From contig OZ014413.1 in NCBI GenBank assembly GCA_963965975.1, forward strand, positions 10,460,601 to 10,524,600: a DNA stretch of 64,000 nt, in the 5' to 3' direction. The notes below the pieces were generated by a model, which did no database searches, was not told where the DNA came from, and saw only the letters and a program-made list of their open reading frames with translations. Positions 22,346 to 39,468 of this stretch are shown piece after piece. Every line of letters starts with the position of its first letter. The first letter of the stretch is position 1. The stretch comes from Xestospongia bergquistia. Its lineage: Eukaryota > Porifera > Demospongiae > Haplosclerida > Petrosiidae. The position numbers and the translations under genes were made by a program.

Positions 22346-23380
22346 ATTAAATCATACATTATTTTGAACAAACAACGGTTAAGTGTAATTTATTAATTAA
22401 AAACCTGTTTGTTTCCTTTTTGGTTCCAAAACTTTATTAGCACCATTTTCTTCCTTCTCAGGAATGTATCACATTTGCAGGTGTATGTATGTGTACAAAG
22501 ATAAATATCATCAATCTCATCAACATTAGCTAGCTATCATCATATCCAATAGTATTCTTAATAATATTCACAAGTATCGGTAATGATGTTTCATTATCAC
22601 ACACGTACAATTTTCATACTAACACTCACAGGTACATTCCTGAACTAGTACAAACTTCTCAACCCAGACTCTCCTTCCATCCAAGTGACAGACTAATAGC
22701 ATCGCTAAATTTTCAGTAACATTTCTTTATACATTAATTGTGTATATACATATTATATCATGCACATACACAATTAGAAATAAATACTTTAAAGTCTCCA
22801 AGAAGATCCAAGGAAATGTAAAAGGAAGAAAAATTATCAATTTTCTCCTTTCTCTTTCTTTTTGTAATTTATTCCACTAATGTAATCAATCAATTTGAGT
22901 CTCCCTCATATCCTCAAACAAGAAAGTTATGCTTGAGAAACAAGAATGTACTTACTAAAATTATGATTGACTGTAAAACCTAAACCTTAAATAAATTTAA
23001 ATGTATTAACTTTGCATAAAAGGACCTATAAGGGCCAGTACATTCTTGATGAGATGACTAGTCAATGCTCCACAGTAGCTAAGAAGGATGTAAAATATTG
23101 CTGTAGACACTTGATGTACACCTCCCATTCTACTTGGACAAATATTATCAAAATCTCCCAGGTGATCATGAGTAGTAGCAACCATTGAGATCATAGTCGC
23201 CAAATATGTGGTAATTTAAGCAGTTGAATTCACAAAATAACTAGAACTAAAACTATATCTACTATAGAACTGTAACAGTAAAAGCATAAACTAAAAGATA
23301 ATACATAATTGAACCTAACAAGAGATACAAAGGTTATTAAAAACAATAACAAAATTACAAAATATTACATTTCACAAGAT
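22345..23380. other. Rearranged remnant of NLR intron, otherwise no gene
   Basis: 22345-22430 resembles 20230-20320 (ATTTTGAACAAACAA... AAACCTGTTTGTTTCC). 22560-22800 resembles 19720-19870 and 20100-20160 (CACAGGTACATTCCT, AAAGTCTCCAA). So this is a broken copy of the NLR1 first intron. A minus-strand open frame at 23006-23203 has no recognisable family. Confidence 0.5.
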
Positions 23381-23447
23381 AGCAAAATAGTTCTAGATTT
23401 CCAGTGATGAAGGATATAACAACATGTAAATGGGTGGACTATACTTA
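23380..23447 (-). pseudogene. Leftover half LRR module downstream of the NLR2 stop
   Basis: The plus strand GATAGCAAAATAGTTCTAGA through ACATGTAAATGGGTGGACTA matches the YPSSLEKLELLC-coding segment at about 16545-16610 and 23640-23700. It shows that the LRR tail once carried, or recombined with, another module. Confidence 0.65.
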
Positions 23448-26400
23448 TTATACATTTCTAATGTCTTTGATATATTTGCGAGTGCTAATATTAGTTTTAA
23501 TTAGCATTGAAGAAAATCTTTCTGTACAAGGACAAGTAGTAGTAACCACTAATTCCTTGAGATTAGTATTTTGAGATATTTGATTTTTTTTGAAGTTCAG
23601 TTTACAGAGAACATTGGTCTTAACATTCACATGATCATAGCAAAGTAATTCTAGTTTTTCTAAAGATGAAGGATATAACAGCATGTGAATGGGTGGACTA
23701 TTACCATATGATACTAATGTGAGTCGTAAGTGTCTAAGTGGTCTTCCTGGTTGAATTAGTTGCACAATTGAAGATATTTCCTCTTCTAGATCTGTTCCAT
23801 TTATTGTAATAGCAAGTTTCTCTAAATAATACAAATTTATCAAATGATGATGTAGCTTACTATTAGCAGCACTTGTTATTAATAAAGGATCATTATAGTG
23901 GTAAGTTATTAAGGATCTCAGTTTACTAATATTAGCTTTAGCCAGTGACAACAATATGGTATCCCAGTATGGACAACTAACACTAATCTTCAATTCTTTT
24001 AGATTTGTGTTCTGAGATATAAGACTTGTGCTGAATTTCGTTTCACATGTTAAGTACTTAGACAAGTCACATAATAGTGTGAGTTTTTCCAGAGATGAAG
24101 GATAAAATAACATGTAACTAGGTGGACAGATGCTTGTCCATTGGAACATAAACAATCGAAGATACTTAAGTGGTCTTCGTGGTTGAATGAGTGGAACAAT
24201 AGAAGAAAATTCCTCATATGTTCCATTTAATGCAATAACAAGTTCCTTCAAATACTTGTAAGAAAGTAGATAAACACAAATTTTGCTACACGGCTGATAT
24301 TGGTTTTCTTTAAATCCAGGATTATGTTTTTGATGTTTTTGATTGATGAACATATACACAAAATTCTCAAAAGTATCTAGTTTTATAGATCTCAGCTGAG
24401 TAGTGTTAGCCAATGAAAAAATTATCATTGGACATCTAATGTCAATCTTCAAATCCTTTAGATTTATGTTCTGAGATATTAAAGTTGTGTTAAAATCAAT
24501 CTCACATTTATTAGAAAAAATATCAAAAGGGTGGCAATGAAGTTCTAGTGTTTCCAGAGATGAGGGGTAAAAGAGCATGTAAAGAGGTGGACAATTATCA
24601 TAACGCAATGTTAGTCGAAGATGTTTAATAGGCCCTCCTGGTTGAATGAGTGGTATTAATGAAGATAACTCATCATATGTTTCATTTAAGTTAATATCAA
24701 GTTCTTCCAAATAATCTAAAGTCTGTATGTGAGCACAAATCTTGTTATATGATTTCATGGGAGAAATGATACGTAGCTGTTGTAAGTTTGGAAATGACTT
24801 AGTTGCTTGGATAATAATGTGTGGATTATTTGTATTTGAAAATAATGTTAGACCTTTTACTACCATTTTAGGTAGCTGAAACAACTTGTCTGAATCAAGA
24901 TCACCAATAATTTTCAATTTTAATTGTCCTTGAAGTTTCTTTGGAGGCAGTGGAAGGGCTTTAGCAATAAAACCATAATTGTCTTCAGATCTAATCTTTA
25001 CATCTAGTGATATATTATAATGTGATATTAAGTAGCCAACAATGTAGTAATCTAATGGTTCCATTGACAAATACCAATTATTCAATAGATGTCGATTTTG
25101 ATATTTATTACTTAATTGAGGTGACTCATATATACATCTAGCAAATAGTGTGGAATAAAACTCTGATTCTGATATTGATGTGAAAGTGTAATCATTTAAC
25201 TCAGTTTGAAGCTTATCTGTTATTCCAGCATAAAATATAAGAACAACTTCAAGATTTTTCTTGGAATATTGGTTTAGAATTGAAAGCTCTATATCCATAG
25301 CAATTTTCTTTGAAAAGTCTATCCAAAGCTTTTGTAATTGCTCTGTGATAGGCAAAAACACCTGTTTAGCAAATTTCTTTGGTTTATTAGCAATATAAAG
25401 AGCAGCCAAGTATTCCTGTAGTGTTGTATGAAGGAAACTACTGGTATATTGTGTACCACTGGATACACTAAAGCCACTTATATCATTCATTAAACCAAGA
25501 TTGTCCTTTATACCAGTCATCATAGTATTAGTAAAAATGTATTGTTGTCTTCTCACTCCATCATATGCTAACTTTGAAAGATTCCAAAATTCTTCCTGAG
25601 CATTCTGTGGTAAATGTTTAAGATCTTCTTTACTCATTAATTTTGAGGGCATTCCAAAGTCTCTAGGAACTTCTTCTGTATCACGAAGATGTCTTAAAAT
25701 AAGTGCTCGAGTGAAAGCATCATAGAGTTCAGTCATTGTATTTGGAAATTGAAGTTTTCTACTGTAGCTCTCATCATACACTTCACAGACAATGGCTGCA
25801 TTTAAAGGAATATACATTAACCTCTCAATGATAGGAGTGCTTTTATAATAGTTAATAAAAGATGTTAGTCGGTCAGGTTTGTCCTTAAAATATTCTTTAG
25901 CATATTTTTCAATTCTTGAAGAATTAAAACCTACAATCTCAATTCGTTTTGCTCTCTTTTCTCTTCTTTTAATAATCTGAACCAATGATCCACTTGCTGT
26001 GGGACGACTGGTTACTAACACAGTAGATTGTTTCAAGATGTTTCCTTCAATAAGACGACGATAAAGAGAGCCTCTTTGTCTTTGATCATATGGTAGTTCA
26101 TCAAAACCATCCAAAATCCAAAGAACACTTTGTCCATATGTTTTATATAACTGTTGTTCTATCTTCTTCATGTTAGTATTAGGATCTATAGGTAATAAGT
26201 CATACAATGTAGTGGCATATTGTGCTCTCTGGTCACGTAATTGAACAAGAATAACAAGAGAAAATTGTTTCAAATGATTGTCAGCTGTGGGATTAGTTGC
26301 CCATCTTCGACAAATCTCTTTAGCCAAGGTACTTTTACCAATACCTGGTGCTCCTTCTATTAGAACAAACTTGAGACCATCAGGATGTTGTGTTGGTTTT

Positions 26401-28277
26401 AACAAATCAGTAAATGTGATCTGTCTTTTTCTTTGCAAAATTTGTTCAGGACTATAATTTAGTGTGAACTTAGTGAACTCATCAGCATCTTTAGGTGACA
26501 CACCTTCCATCTCAATAGCAGCCAAGGGAATATATATTTCTGAAGGCAATGGAGGCCATTTAGGATAAGTACGTAATGAAGAATTGTACTTTGTTTTAAG
26601 AAAATTTGAGTATTCACTATTTAAATTTAGTTGTGAGTCCTTTGTATAAGGCTGATGTGAAGATTGGTAATCTGTTCCAACATAATAAGAATATGTATTT
26701 ATAGGTGAATCTAAATGGGGATACCTCCTAGTTGGTAATGGAGCAAAACTTGTTATTATTATTGGTATTATAGCAGTTGCCATTACCAGGCATAAGAAAA
26801 AAATTACTAGCTGTTTGCGATGACATCTAGAACTAGATCTGGATAAAGTGATCATACAGTTGGTCCCAATATTTTTACAAATTCCTACAAGTATATAAAA
26901 GATAAAATGACATAATTTAAGATACAACATTATAGACACCTTATTAATACAGACTACATGTATTAATGATTTAAAGTATCATGCTACATGATTAATGCAG
27001 TTAACTATATTGTTTCTTGGCCCTCAACTCAATGTTATACCAAATGGTTTGCATCATTCAATAGCTCTTCCAATAGCACTTATTTTTTTCCAAAACTATG
27101 GCCATATCTTTGTATCTTATCATCTTAATCCAGTACTTTTATACTATATTGTTTATTATCATTGTGTTCTGTTTATGTCCTTTGAACTAGCAGTAGCTAT
27201 TGGGCATTCATTTTGTCAGAAAAATCAAATCCCATAAAAAATGATAATGTTGTTTGCTTTCATGATCATGATCAGGAGTGGTATGACATCATATACAATT
27301 TACAATGTAACAAAGAGAGATGTCCGCATGGGATTGAGACACTGAATCCCATTTCACTATAGGGGGAATGCATAACTCTGAAGGTAGTGCATATAAACCA
27401 TTTCTGTCTCTTTATTTTATAATTTTTTTTTATTAGAATTTGTCATTCAGTGTTAACATTGAACTCATCATCATGCAGCATCTTGATGTGACACACCTTC
27501 CATAACAACAACAGCCAAGGGAATATATAATTCTGAAGAGAATATAGAGGCCATTTAGAGTTAATAATAGATTTGTATTTAGTTCTGTGACAATATAGCT
27601 CCTATTTATTAGGTGAATTAGAATTAAACTTTTTATTATTATGGCCATCATCATTAGTATTGCTAAAAGATCAAAATGAATAGATAGTAGCAAAAATAAC
27701 AAATATTTAATAATTATAAGTCTTATTTTACATACAGCTAACGTTTAGTTCACTTACTATTCATTTCAATAATGACATTGTCCATGTTTTGTTTTTGAAT
27801 GGTCTGTCTTTTATAAACAGTATTTGCAGTACGTTGTAAATTAGGCTTGCATCCTTGTTCCCCAAAGTGGTCCCTGTCAGTATTATCAAGCACTGTAAAT
27901 AAAGAGAAGAAACGACACAATATCTAGCTATCAAAGCTAGTCATGCAAAACTGCATTATTCATATAATGAAACTTCACTCACTATGTATCAGTGGTGCAT
28001 TTTCATATTCATCAGCAATTCTATTAAAGCTATTCTCTCTCAAAGTATCCAAAATTTGTTTTCTGGTAGCCTCAGGATTGACATTCAACCACAATTCAAA
28101 CATCTTCATTGTTCTATGATGAACATCTTCATTTTGCAACAGGTTGATGCCATTTAAGTCTTCAGAATCTAGCCCAAGTAGAGTTCCAAAAAGATGCCAA
28201 TTAGAGCCTATTCTGACGTACTTGGTTAACTCTGGAAGTGTTGGCTTTCCATTTAGCAATTGCGTCTTGTCAGCCAT
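23448..28277 (-). CDS. NLR-type receptor 2: Death - linker - membrane helix - NACHT - LRR
   Basis: Three exons join in phase. 28277-27983 is a death domain, MADKTQLLNGKPTLPELTKY; an upstream in-frame ATG at 28292 would add five residues, but the paralog has a stop there. 27893-27768 is a linker beginning MLDNTDRDHFGEQGCKPNLQ. 26884-23448 is the main exon. The main exon opens with basic residues (RSSSRCHRKQ) then a helix LVIFFLCLVMATAIIPIIIT, followed by NACHT with GAPGIGKST and LWILDGFDELP, and a long LRR region built of about 150-residue modules. It is close to NLR1 over the NACHT and LRR, but the helix and juxtamembrane parts differ strongly. The first intron contains a broken piece of an NLR exon (27480-27570). 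NLR1 lacks the linker exon. The role is inferred as innate recognition. Confidence 0.9.
27095..27240. repeat. Dispersed repeat, copy 1 (pair with 42785-42905)
   Basis: TGTTCTGTTTATGTCCTTTG, then AACTAGCAGTAGCTATTGGG and CATTCATTTTGTCA, recurs at 42850-42900 with few changes, and so do the AATCCAGTACTTTTATACT-like flanks. It lies in the NLR2 intron between the linker exon and the NACHT exon. Confidence 0.7.
27480..27700 (-). pseudogene. Broken NLR exon piece inside the NLR2 intron
   Basis: GATGTGACACACCTTCCATA then GCCAAGGGAATATATAATTC and GAGGCCATTTAG follow the NLR2 main exon at 26500-26570 (GGTGACACACCTTCCAT, GCCAAGGGAATATATATTTC, GGAGGCCATTTAGG). The frame is broken. Confidence 0.65.
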
Positions 28278-28671
28278 TTGGGCGTAGCTCATGATGACGT
28301 AGTCTCGACCCCTGAAAAAGGTTCACTGAACATTGCCCCCGCATCAAATCATAATTATTATGATGAATAATTTCTAGCTCTCCGGGGAGCTGGACACAAT
28401 GAAGAGAAACACTATATTCTATGCAGTATATTATTGTGACACAGACCTCTATAGTAAACGAACACAGTTTTATCACAGGATTCTAACTAACCAACAATAT
28501 TTAAATAAATGACTAAATATTGAGTGCAAAATAAAATATACTTTATAACAAAACATAGCATAATAAAAATTGAGAAAAAATCTATAATCACTAATCAACT
28601 ATCAGATTTAATGTTGTATATACTATCTTTACTAAACTAGAGAGGTGTGATGCAATAATGATTTATGTAGT

Positions 28672-34276
<5,605 letters not shown>

Positions 34277-34420
34277 TCTTTATGGCTTTTAATAATGACA
34301 AAAATGTCTGTTTGTATTAAAATTGTCGTTCAATTTACAAGCCACACCTATTAATTAGTTAAGCCCGTTGAGTATAATGGGTTAAAAATTATACCTACCC
34401 ACGTGGAGTCTCTTTTCAAG
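34277..34420. promoter_or_regulatory. Divergent promoter region ILK/UTP18
   Basis: The two start codons on opposite strands are 144 bases apart. There is no obvious TATA box. A run GTTAAAAATTATACC sits near the UTP18 side. Confidence 0.6.
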
Positions 34421-37117
34421 ATGCTAAGAAGAAAGGCCAAACTGCAAGCAGAAGGAATAGTTACAGATGCTTTTCAAGACACATCTGGTGTTTCTAAGTC
34501 GAAAGTAAAAAAAAATGGAGCACAATCATCATTAACTGAGGAACAACAATTGGAAGAACTTGTTTTTGGACATCAACCCTTTACAACTGTCAGTAACTTT
34601 AGCAATTTCACGTGATTGTCATGTGGTATATTGTAGGGTGATAAAGAACTATCATGTAGTGACAGTGAGGGTGACAGTAGTGACGGTGAACAAGAGACTG
34701 TTACAAAGAAACAGAAAAAAGATAATGCTGTTTGGAGAGATGAAGACGATGATATGATTAAGTATGTTGCCATGGATACATTGTAGAATTATAAACCTAA
34801 TAATAATTATAGGGTTGACCTCAGCAAAGCGTTACGTTTAAGGAAATTACGACGAACACAGAATGAAGATGTAGTAAGTGGAAGAGAGCTTTCAACCAGA
34901 TTAAGAGAACAGTAAGTTAATAACTAGTACTTGTAATATTTAAATTAATATTGTTTAACTTTTTCTTTCATTAGATTTCAAAAGCTCACAAAGCAACCAG
35001 AATGGGCTATAAAAATTCCCAAGAAACCAACAGGATTACGACCAGGTTTTATTTATTTTTATGATGTCCTCTAAATCAACTGTTACAATAGATTCCTCCG
35101 ATGATGATGAAGGAGATGATGACTTTATGATGAGAAGAACTGGCAAACTATTGGCGAGTAAAACCCATCAATTACCAGCTGGTGCTATTGATATTAAACA
35201 ATTGAGTAACGCTAATAAACAGAAAAAAGCACCTGTAAGTCCCAAGCCATTATAGGGTGTGGCTTCTATATTTTAACACCTTATAAACATAAAGGATTAG
35301 ACAAAAGTAATATAGTGCAGCTGGTATATCCCACTTTTGGCAATAAGAGCTAGCTATGTTACACAGTGAATTCTATAACAATAACTAGTACCATTTAATG
35401 CATACAAATTGTATAGAGTTTTATATATCATTAATTATTATTGACTTATTTATGAAGTAATTGTTCTACTTTATTATAGGCAGTAGTACAGGCAGTTGAA
35501 TTTCATCCATCAGCTAATGTCCTCTTAACAGCTGGACTCCATAAAACAATGACATTATTTCAAGTACAATGACTAGCTATATTTTACCCTTTGTATACTT
35601 AACTCGTGTTAGGTTGATGGTGAGACAAATCCTGTACTTCAAAGTATCCATCTTGAAAGATTTCCCATAAGGACTGCTCATTTTTCATCTAATGGAGAGG
35701 AGATCATCATGGCTGGTCGTCGTCATTGGTTTTATGTTTTTGATATGGTAGCTAGAAAAGTAACAAGAATCAATGAAATTAAAGGTTGTCCTATTATGAC
35801 ACACCCACCTGTTCCCCTGTATCTATCCATCTGTTTATTTATGTATCTATTTGTTCATTCTTTTGTTTTCTGTTGATCCATTTCTCTTATAGGTCATGAA
35901 AAGAGATATTTTTGTGATTTTCAAGTTTCACCTGATAACCAGCTGCTTGCTTTCTTGGGTAAAGATGGTTATATCCCTCTCTTATCAAACAAGGTATATA
36001 CAATGTGTTATATAACCCAATGGTTTATCACCAGTTGATCATTGTATTAGACAAAACAATGGATTGCTGACTTTAAAATGAATGGTTCTGTAACTGACGT
36101 AGCCTTCACTCCTGACAATAAATATTTGTTGTCTACAGGAAGTAAGTTTATCTAATGAGATAATGCTACTCTCTTGTTCTCAAGGTGATGGGCATGTTTA
36201 TGTCTGGGATCTCACGACAAGAGATTGTGTTCATTGTTTTATTGATGATGGTTGTGTCAAAGGGACATGTTTGACAGTATCACCTAATAATGGTTATATA
36301 GCTTGTGGTTCTGACTCTGGTGTAGTTAATTTATATGATAAAAGTTGTCTTGTAAATGAAAGGCCCAAACCAGTCAAGTCTATTATGAACTTAACAACTA
36401 GTATTGACTGTTTAGTATTTAACCATACAAGGTAATTGAATGGATGGATCAAGAGATCAATGGATGAATGGTTTGATGAAAAGATAGATTGATGTTTTAA
36501 TGATAATAATAGTGAAATGAATGGATGGATTAACTTTCAATTGTAATAAGCACTTGTCTTTCTCATAGTGAGATCTTAGCAATGAGTTCACAGGCAAAGT
36601 TATCTGCTCTCAAACTAGTAAGAGACACACCCACACCTTATTTTCATTAATTATATCTCCTGTAGTTTCATACACCTTCATTGTCCGTCTTCTCAAACTG
36701 GCCCTCTTTAAGATCTCCATTAAAGAAAGTATATTGTATGGACTTCTCAACTACTAGTCAATACTATGTAGTTGGGAATGATGAAGGAAAGGCTTTACTA
36801 TATAGGTATGTATATCTCAATGGTAGACACTAGGGACCTCAATATGTTGTCCTTAGCATGAGCCCCAATACCAAATAGTATTAGTATGGAAGTATTAGCA
36901 TAGAAGTATTAGTATGGAAGTATTAGTATGGAAGTATTAGTATGGATCTAATGTCTTTCATATAGAACTACATAATATTCTAGAAAGTATTCTTATATGA
37001 GGTTACATTGTAACTTGTACAACATGTAACATCATTGGGATTACCTGTTTATATCAACTCTCTCTCTCTCTCTCTCTTTCTAGATTAAATCATTACTATC
37101 AGAACCCTCACATTTAA
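34421..37117 (+). CDS. UTP18: U3 snoRNA-associated protein UTP18 (WD repeat)
   Basis: UTP18 is a subunit of the UTP-B complex of the small-subunit processome, acting in nucleolar 18S rRNA maturation. The first true ATG is 34421 (MLRRKAKLQAEG). An acidic N-terminal region with EEQQLEELVFG is followed by serine/acidic exons (to about 35250). WD-repeat exons then run from about 35481: AVVQAVEFHPSANVLLTAGL; TNPVLQSIHLERFPIRTAHF; YFCDFQVSPDNQLLAFLGKD; DGHVYVWDLTTRDCVHCFID; GYIACGSDSGVVNLYDKSCL; CMDFSTTSQYYVVGNDEGKA. The last small exon 37084-37117 gives LNHYYQNPHI. The order and the C-terminal LYRLNHY end match UTP18. The acceptor of the last exon is preceded by a (CT)n tract. The 3' end faces the APC15-like gene 227 bases away. 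Confidence 0.92.
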
Positions 37118-37343
37118 CTAAACTATTAAGAACAATTTATTTTTATTAGTTAATAAATAAGAATTGTTATAAGAGATTACAATAGAATGAAAGGGACATG
37201 ATAGTTGATGATGTAATAACATTAATGGATTTGTTACAAGTTATAGTGTCAACCACTTTCATCCAAATTTAAGGGGTGGATATCCTTAAAAAAAAGAAAG
37301 GAGACCACTAAAAATTATGCAGACAACATGTATTCAGAAACAT

Positions 37344-38057
37344 TCATATTTCATACGTCACCAGTGTACATGTACATGTACATACTTGCATGGATTCTCC
37401 CTCCATAGGATCACTATCACCTTCATATAAGTCAATCACCTATGTATGACAAAGGTCAAAGTTCAATAATAATAATAGGTGGGGTCAGCAAATACAGAAA
37501 TAATTACGATAAAATCAGCTTCTGGTTAAATTGGACCTTTAATCTGTAATACTTATATTACAAATAAATCCAATAAAATTGTCTTGTTAGTTACTATTTC
37601 TTTGTCCTGGATGTATGAATAGAATTGTCATGAAACTTACCTGGTCAAGTTCTTCATCATCGTCATCTTCCTCAATTTCACTGTCTTCTTCCTCGTCCAT
37701 GTCCATTGCTAAGTCTTTTAACACATAGTCCCCTCTCTTCAGACCAAGAGGTACAATAGAGGTGTGATGGAACGTTTCCTTCTGAAAGTAAATTTTATGA
37801 TGCCATTATGATGTAATGTCACTGACCCATTTTTCATATTCTTCTTCTTGTTCCTCTAAAAGATCTTTATCAAAGACTCGGATCTCGTGTTCATCAGGAT
37901 GTGAATAAACCGTCAAGGCATACTCCATTAATGTGTCCATATTTATCTCTACACATGATCTGAGTGATTTCATTGGTCAGTGAATCTTATTATAGTAAGT
38001 AACCTTGATGGGCGTGGCATCAGCTGTAAAAGCACGTGTTCCATTTGCAGAGGTCAT
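37344..38057 (-). CDS. Small acidic-tail protein, probable APC15/Mnd2 relative
   Basis: Four exons: about 38057-38004 (MTSANGTRAFTADATPIK), 37961-37829 (MEYALTVYSHPDEHEIRVFD then KDLLEEQEEEYEKW), 37784-37642 (KETFHHTSIVPLGLKRGDYV followed by a long Asp/Glu run) and about 37440-37344. The pattern L-x-x-Q-E-(5)-W followed about ten residues later by VPLG and then an acidic tail is that of anaphase-promoting complex subunit 15, which promotes release of checkpoint proteins from APC/C. The N-terminus is longer than in vertebrate APC15, and similarity outside this pattern is slight. It starts 44 bases from the calnexin start on the other strand. Confidence 0.5.
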
Positions 38058-38101
38058 TTTTGAGTTGTGCAGTATTAAGAAATACTTGCAGAAGGGGCGC
38101 C
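38058..38101. promoter_or_regulatory. 44-base gap between divergent start codons, APC15-like/CANX
   Basis: The ATGs at 38057 (-) and 38102 (+) leave only 44 bases. The core promoters must overlap the opposite gene's 5' coding or leader sequence. Confidence 0.55.
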
Positions 38102-39391
38102 ATGTTCGTAATACTTGTTCTCTCACTATTTGTTTTATCAGTGACTGCTGCTAAAGAGGTATAATTTTATTTTATAAGCATTTTTATGGATTCTTACAAA
38201 ATTGATTGGAAATACTTTATTTAGAATAAACGTGCAGTCTATATCCCGCCTTCAAGACCTGCAGGTGATGTCTACTTCTGGGAATCATTTTCCAATAAAA
38301 AAGAGTGTGAAGAAAGGTAAGTTATCATTCTCAAAAGCGTTCCTTACCTATCTTCATTAGATGGATACATTCCAAAGCTTCTAAAGATGGCACTGATATT
38401 GATATAGCCAAATACGATGGTAAAGGGTTAAAAATATATATGGTTACCATAGTTACATTCTTTAAGGTCAGTGGTCCTTTGAGAAGCCGACACATGTTGG
38501 TGCATTCGAAGAAGATGTTGGACTAGTCATGAAGGTCAAGTCATGTGACACATGATGAATCATGTGATCATGTTATGTATAGGTTGCAGCTAAGCATTAT
38601 GCCATTTCCGCTAAACTAGAAAGACCATTTCTTTTTGACAGCGATGCAGAAGCATTTGTACTCCAGTAAGTTAGAGGAGAGAGTGAGAGCATTTAATCTT
38701 ATTTTATTTGAAGATATGAGGCCAATTTCCAAGACTCTCTAAGTTGTGGCGGAGCATATATAAAACTGCTGTCAAGTACTGATGATCTAGATTTGGTATG
38801 GGCTATTAATTTTATTATTAGTTGTCATTCCTCCTTCCTCAGACCCAGTTTCATGACAAGACCCCTTACACTATAATGTTTGGTCCCGATAGGTGTGGCC
38901 AGTCATCTAAGTATCATTTTATTATAAGGTTCAAAAACCCCAAAACAGGAGAAATTGAGGTACATATGTGTTACCATGACTACAATGTCATATGTTTCTA
39001 TGGCAACTTAGGAGAAACATTCTAAACAGCCAACGTCTGGATTAGAAAATATATTTACTGATAGACAAACTCATCTTTATACCTTAGGTACTGAATGAAT
39101 GGATGGATAGATGAATGAGCATGTGATATCATGTGACCTTTTAGTGGTCAGACAAGATGACAGTTACACGTTAGCCATTGATCAACAGGTATTGGTGTCA
39201 GGTAATCTCCTTAAAGACTTGACGTAAGTCTCCACCCACTAACCACACCTATAACTTTTATCACTTTTAATAGACCTGGTGTAATCCCTCCAGAAGAGAT
39301 TGATGATCCTAATGATAAGAAACCAAAAGATTGGGATGACAGAGAAAAGTCAGTAGCCATGGAAACAAGAAGCAAGAAGCTATTTATCCCT

Positions 39392-39468
<77 letters not shown>

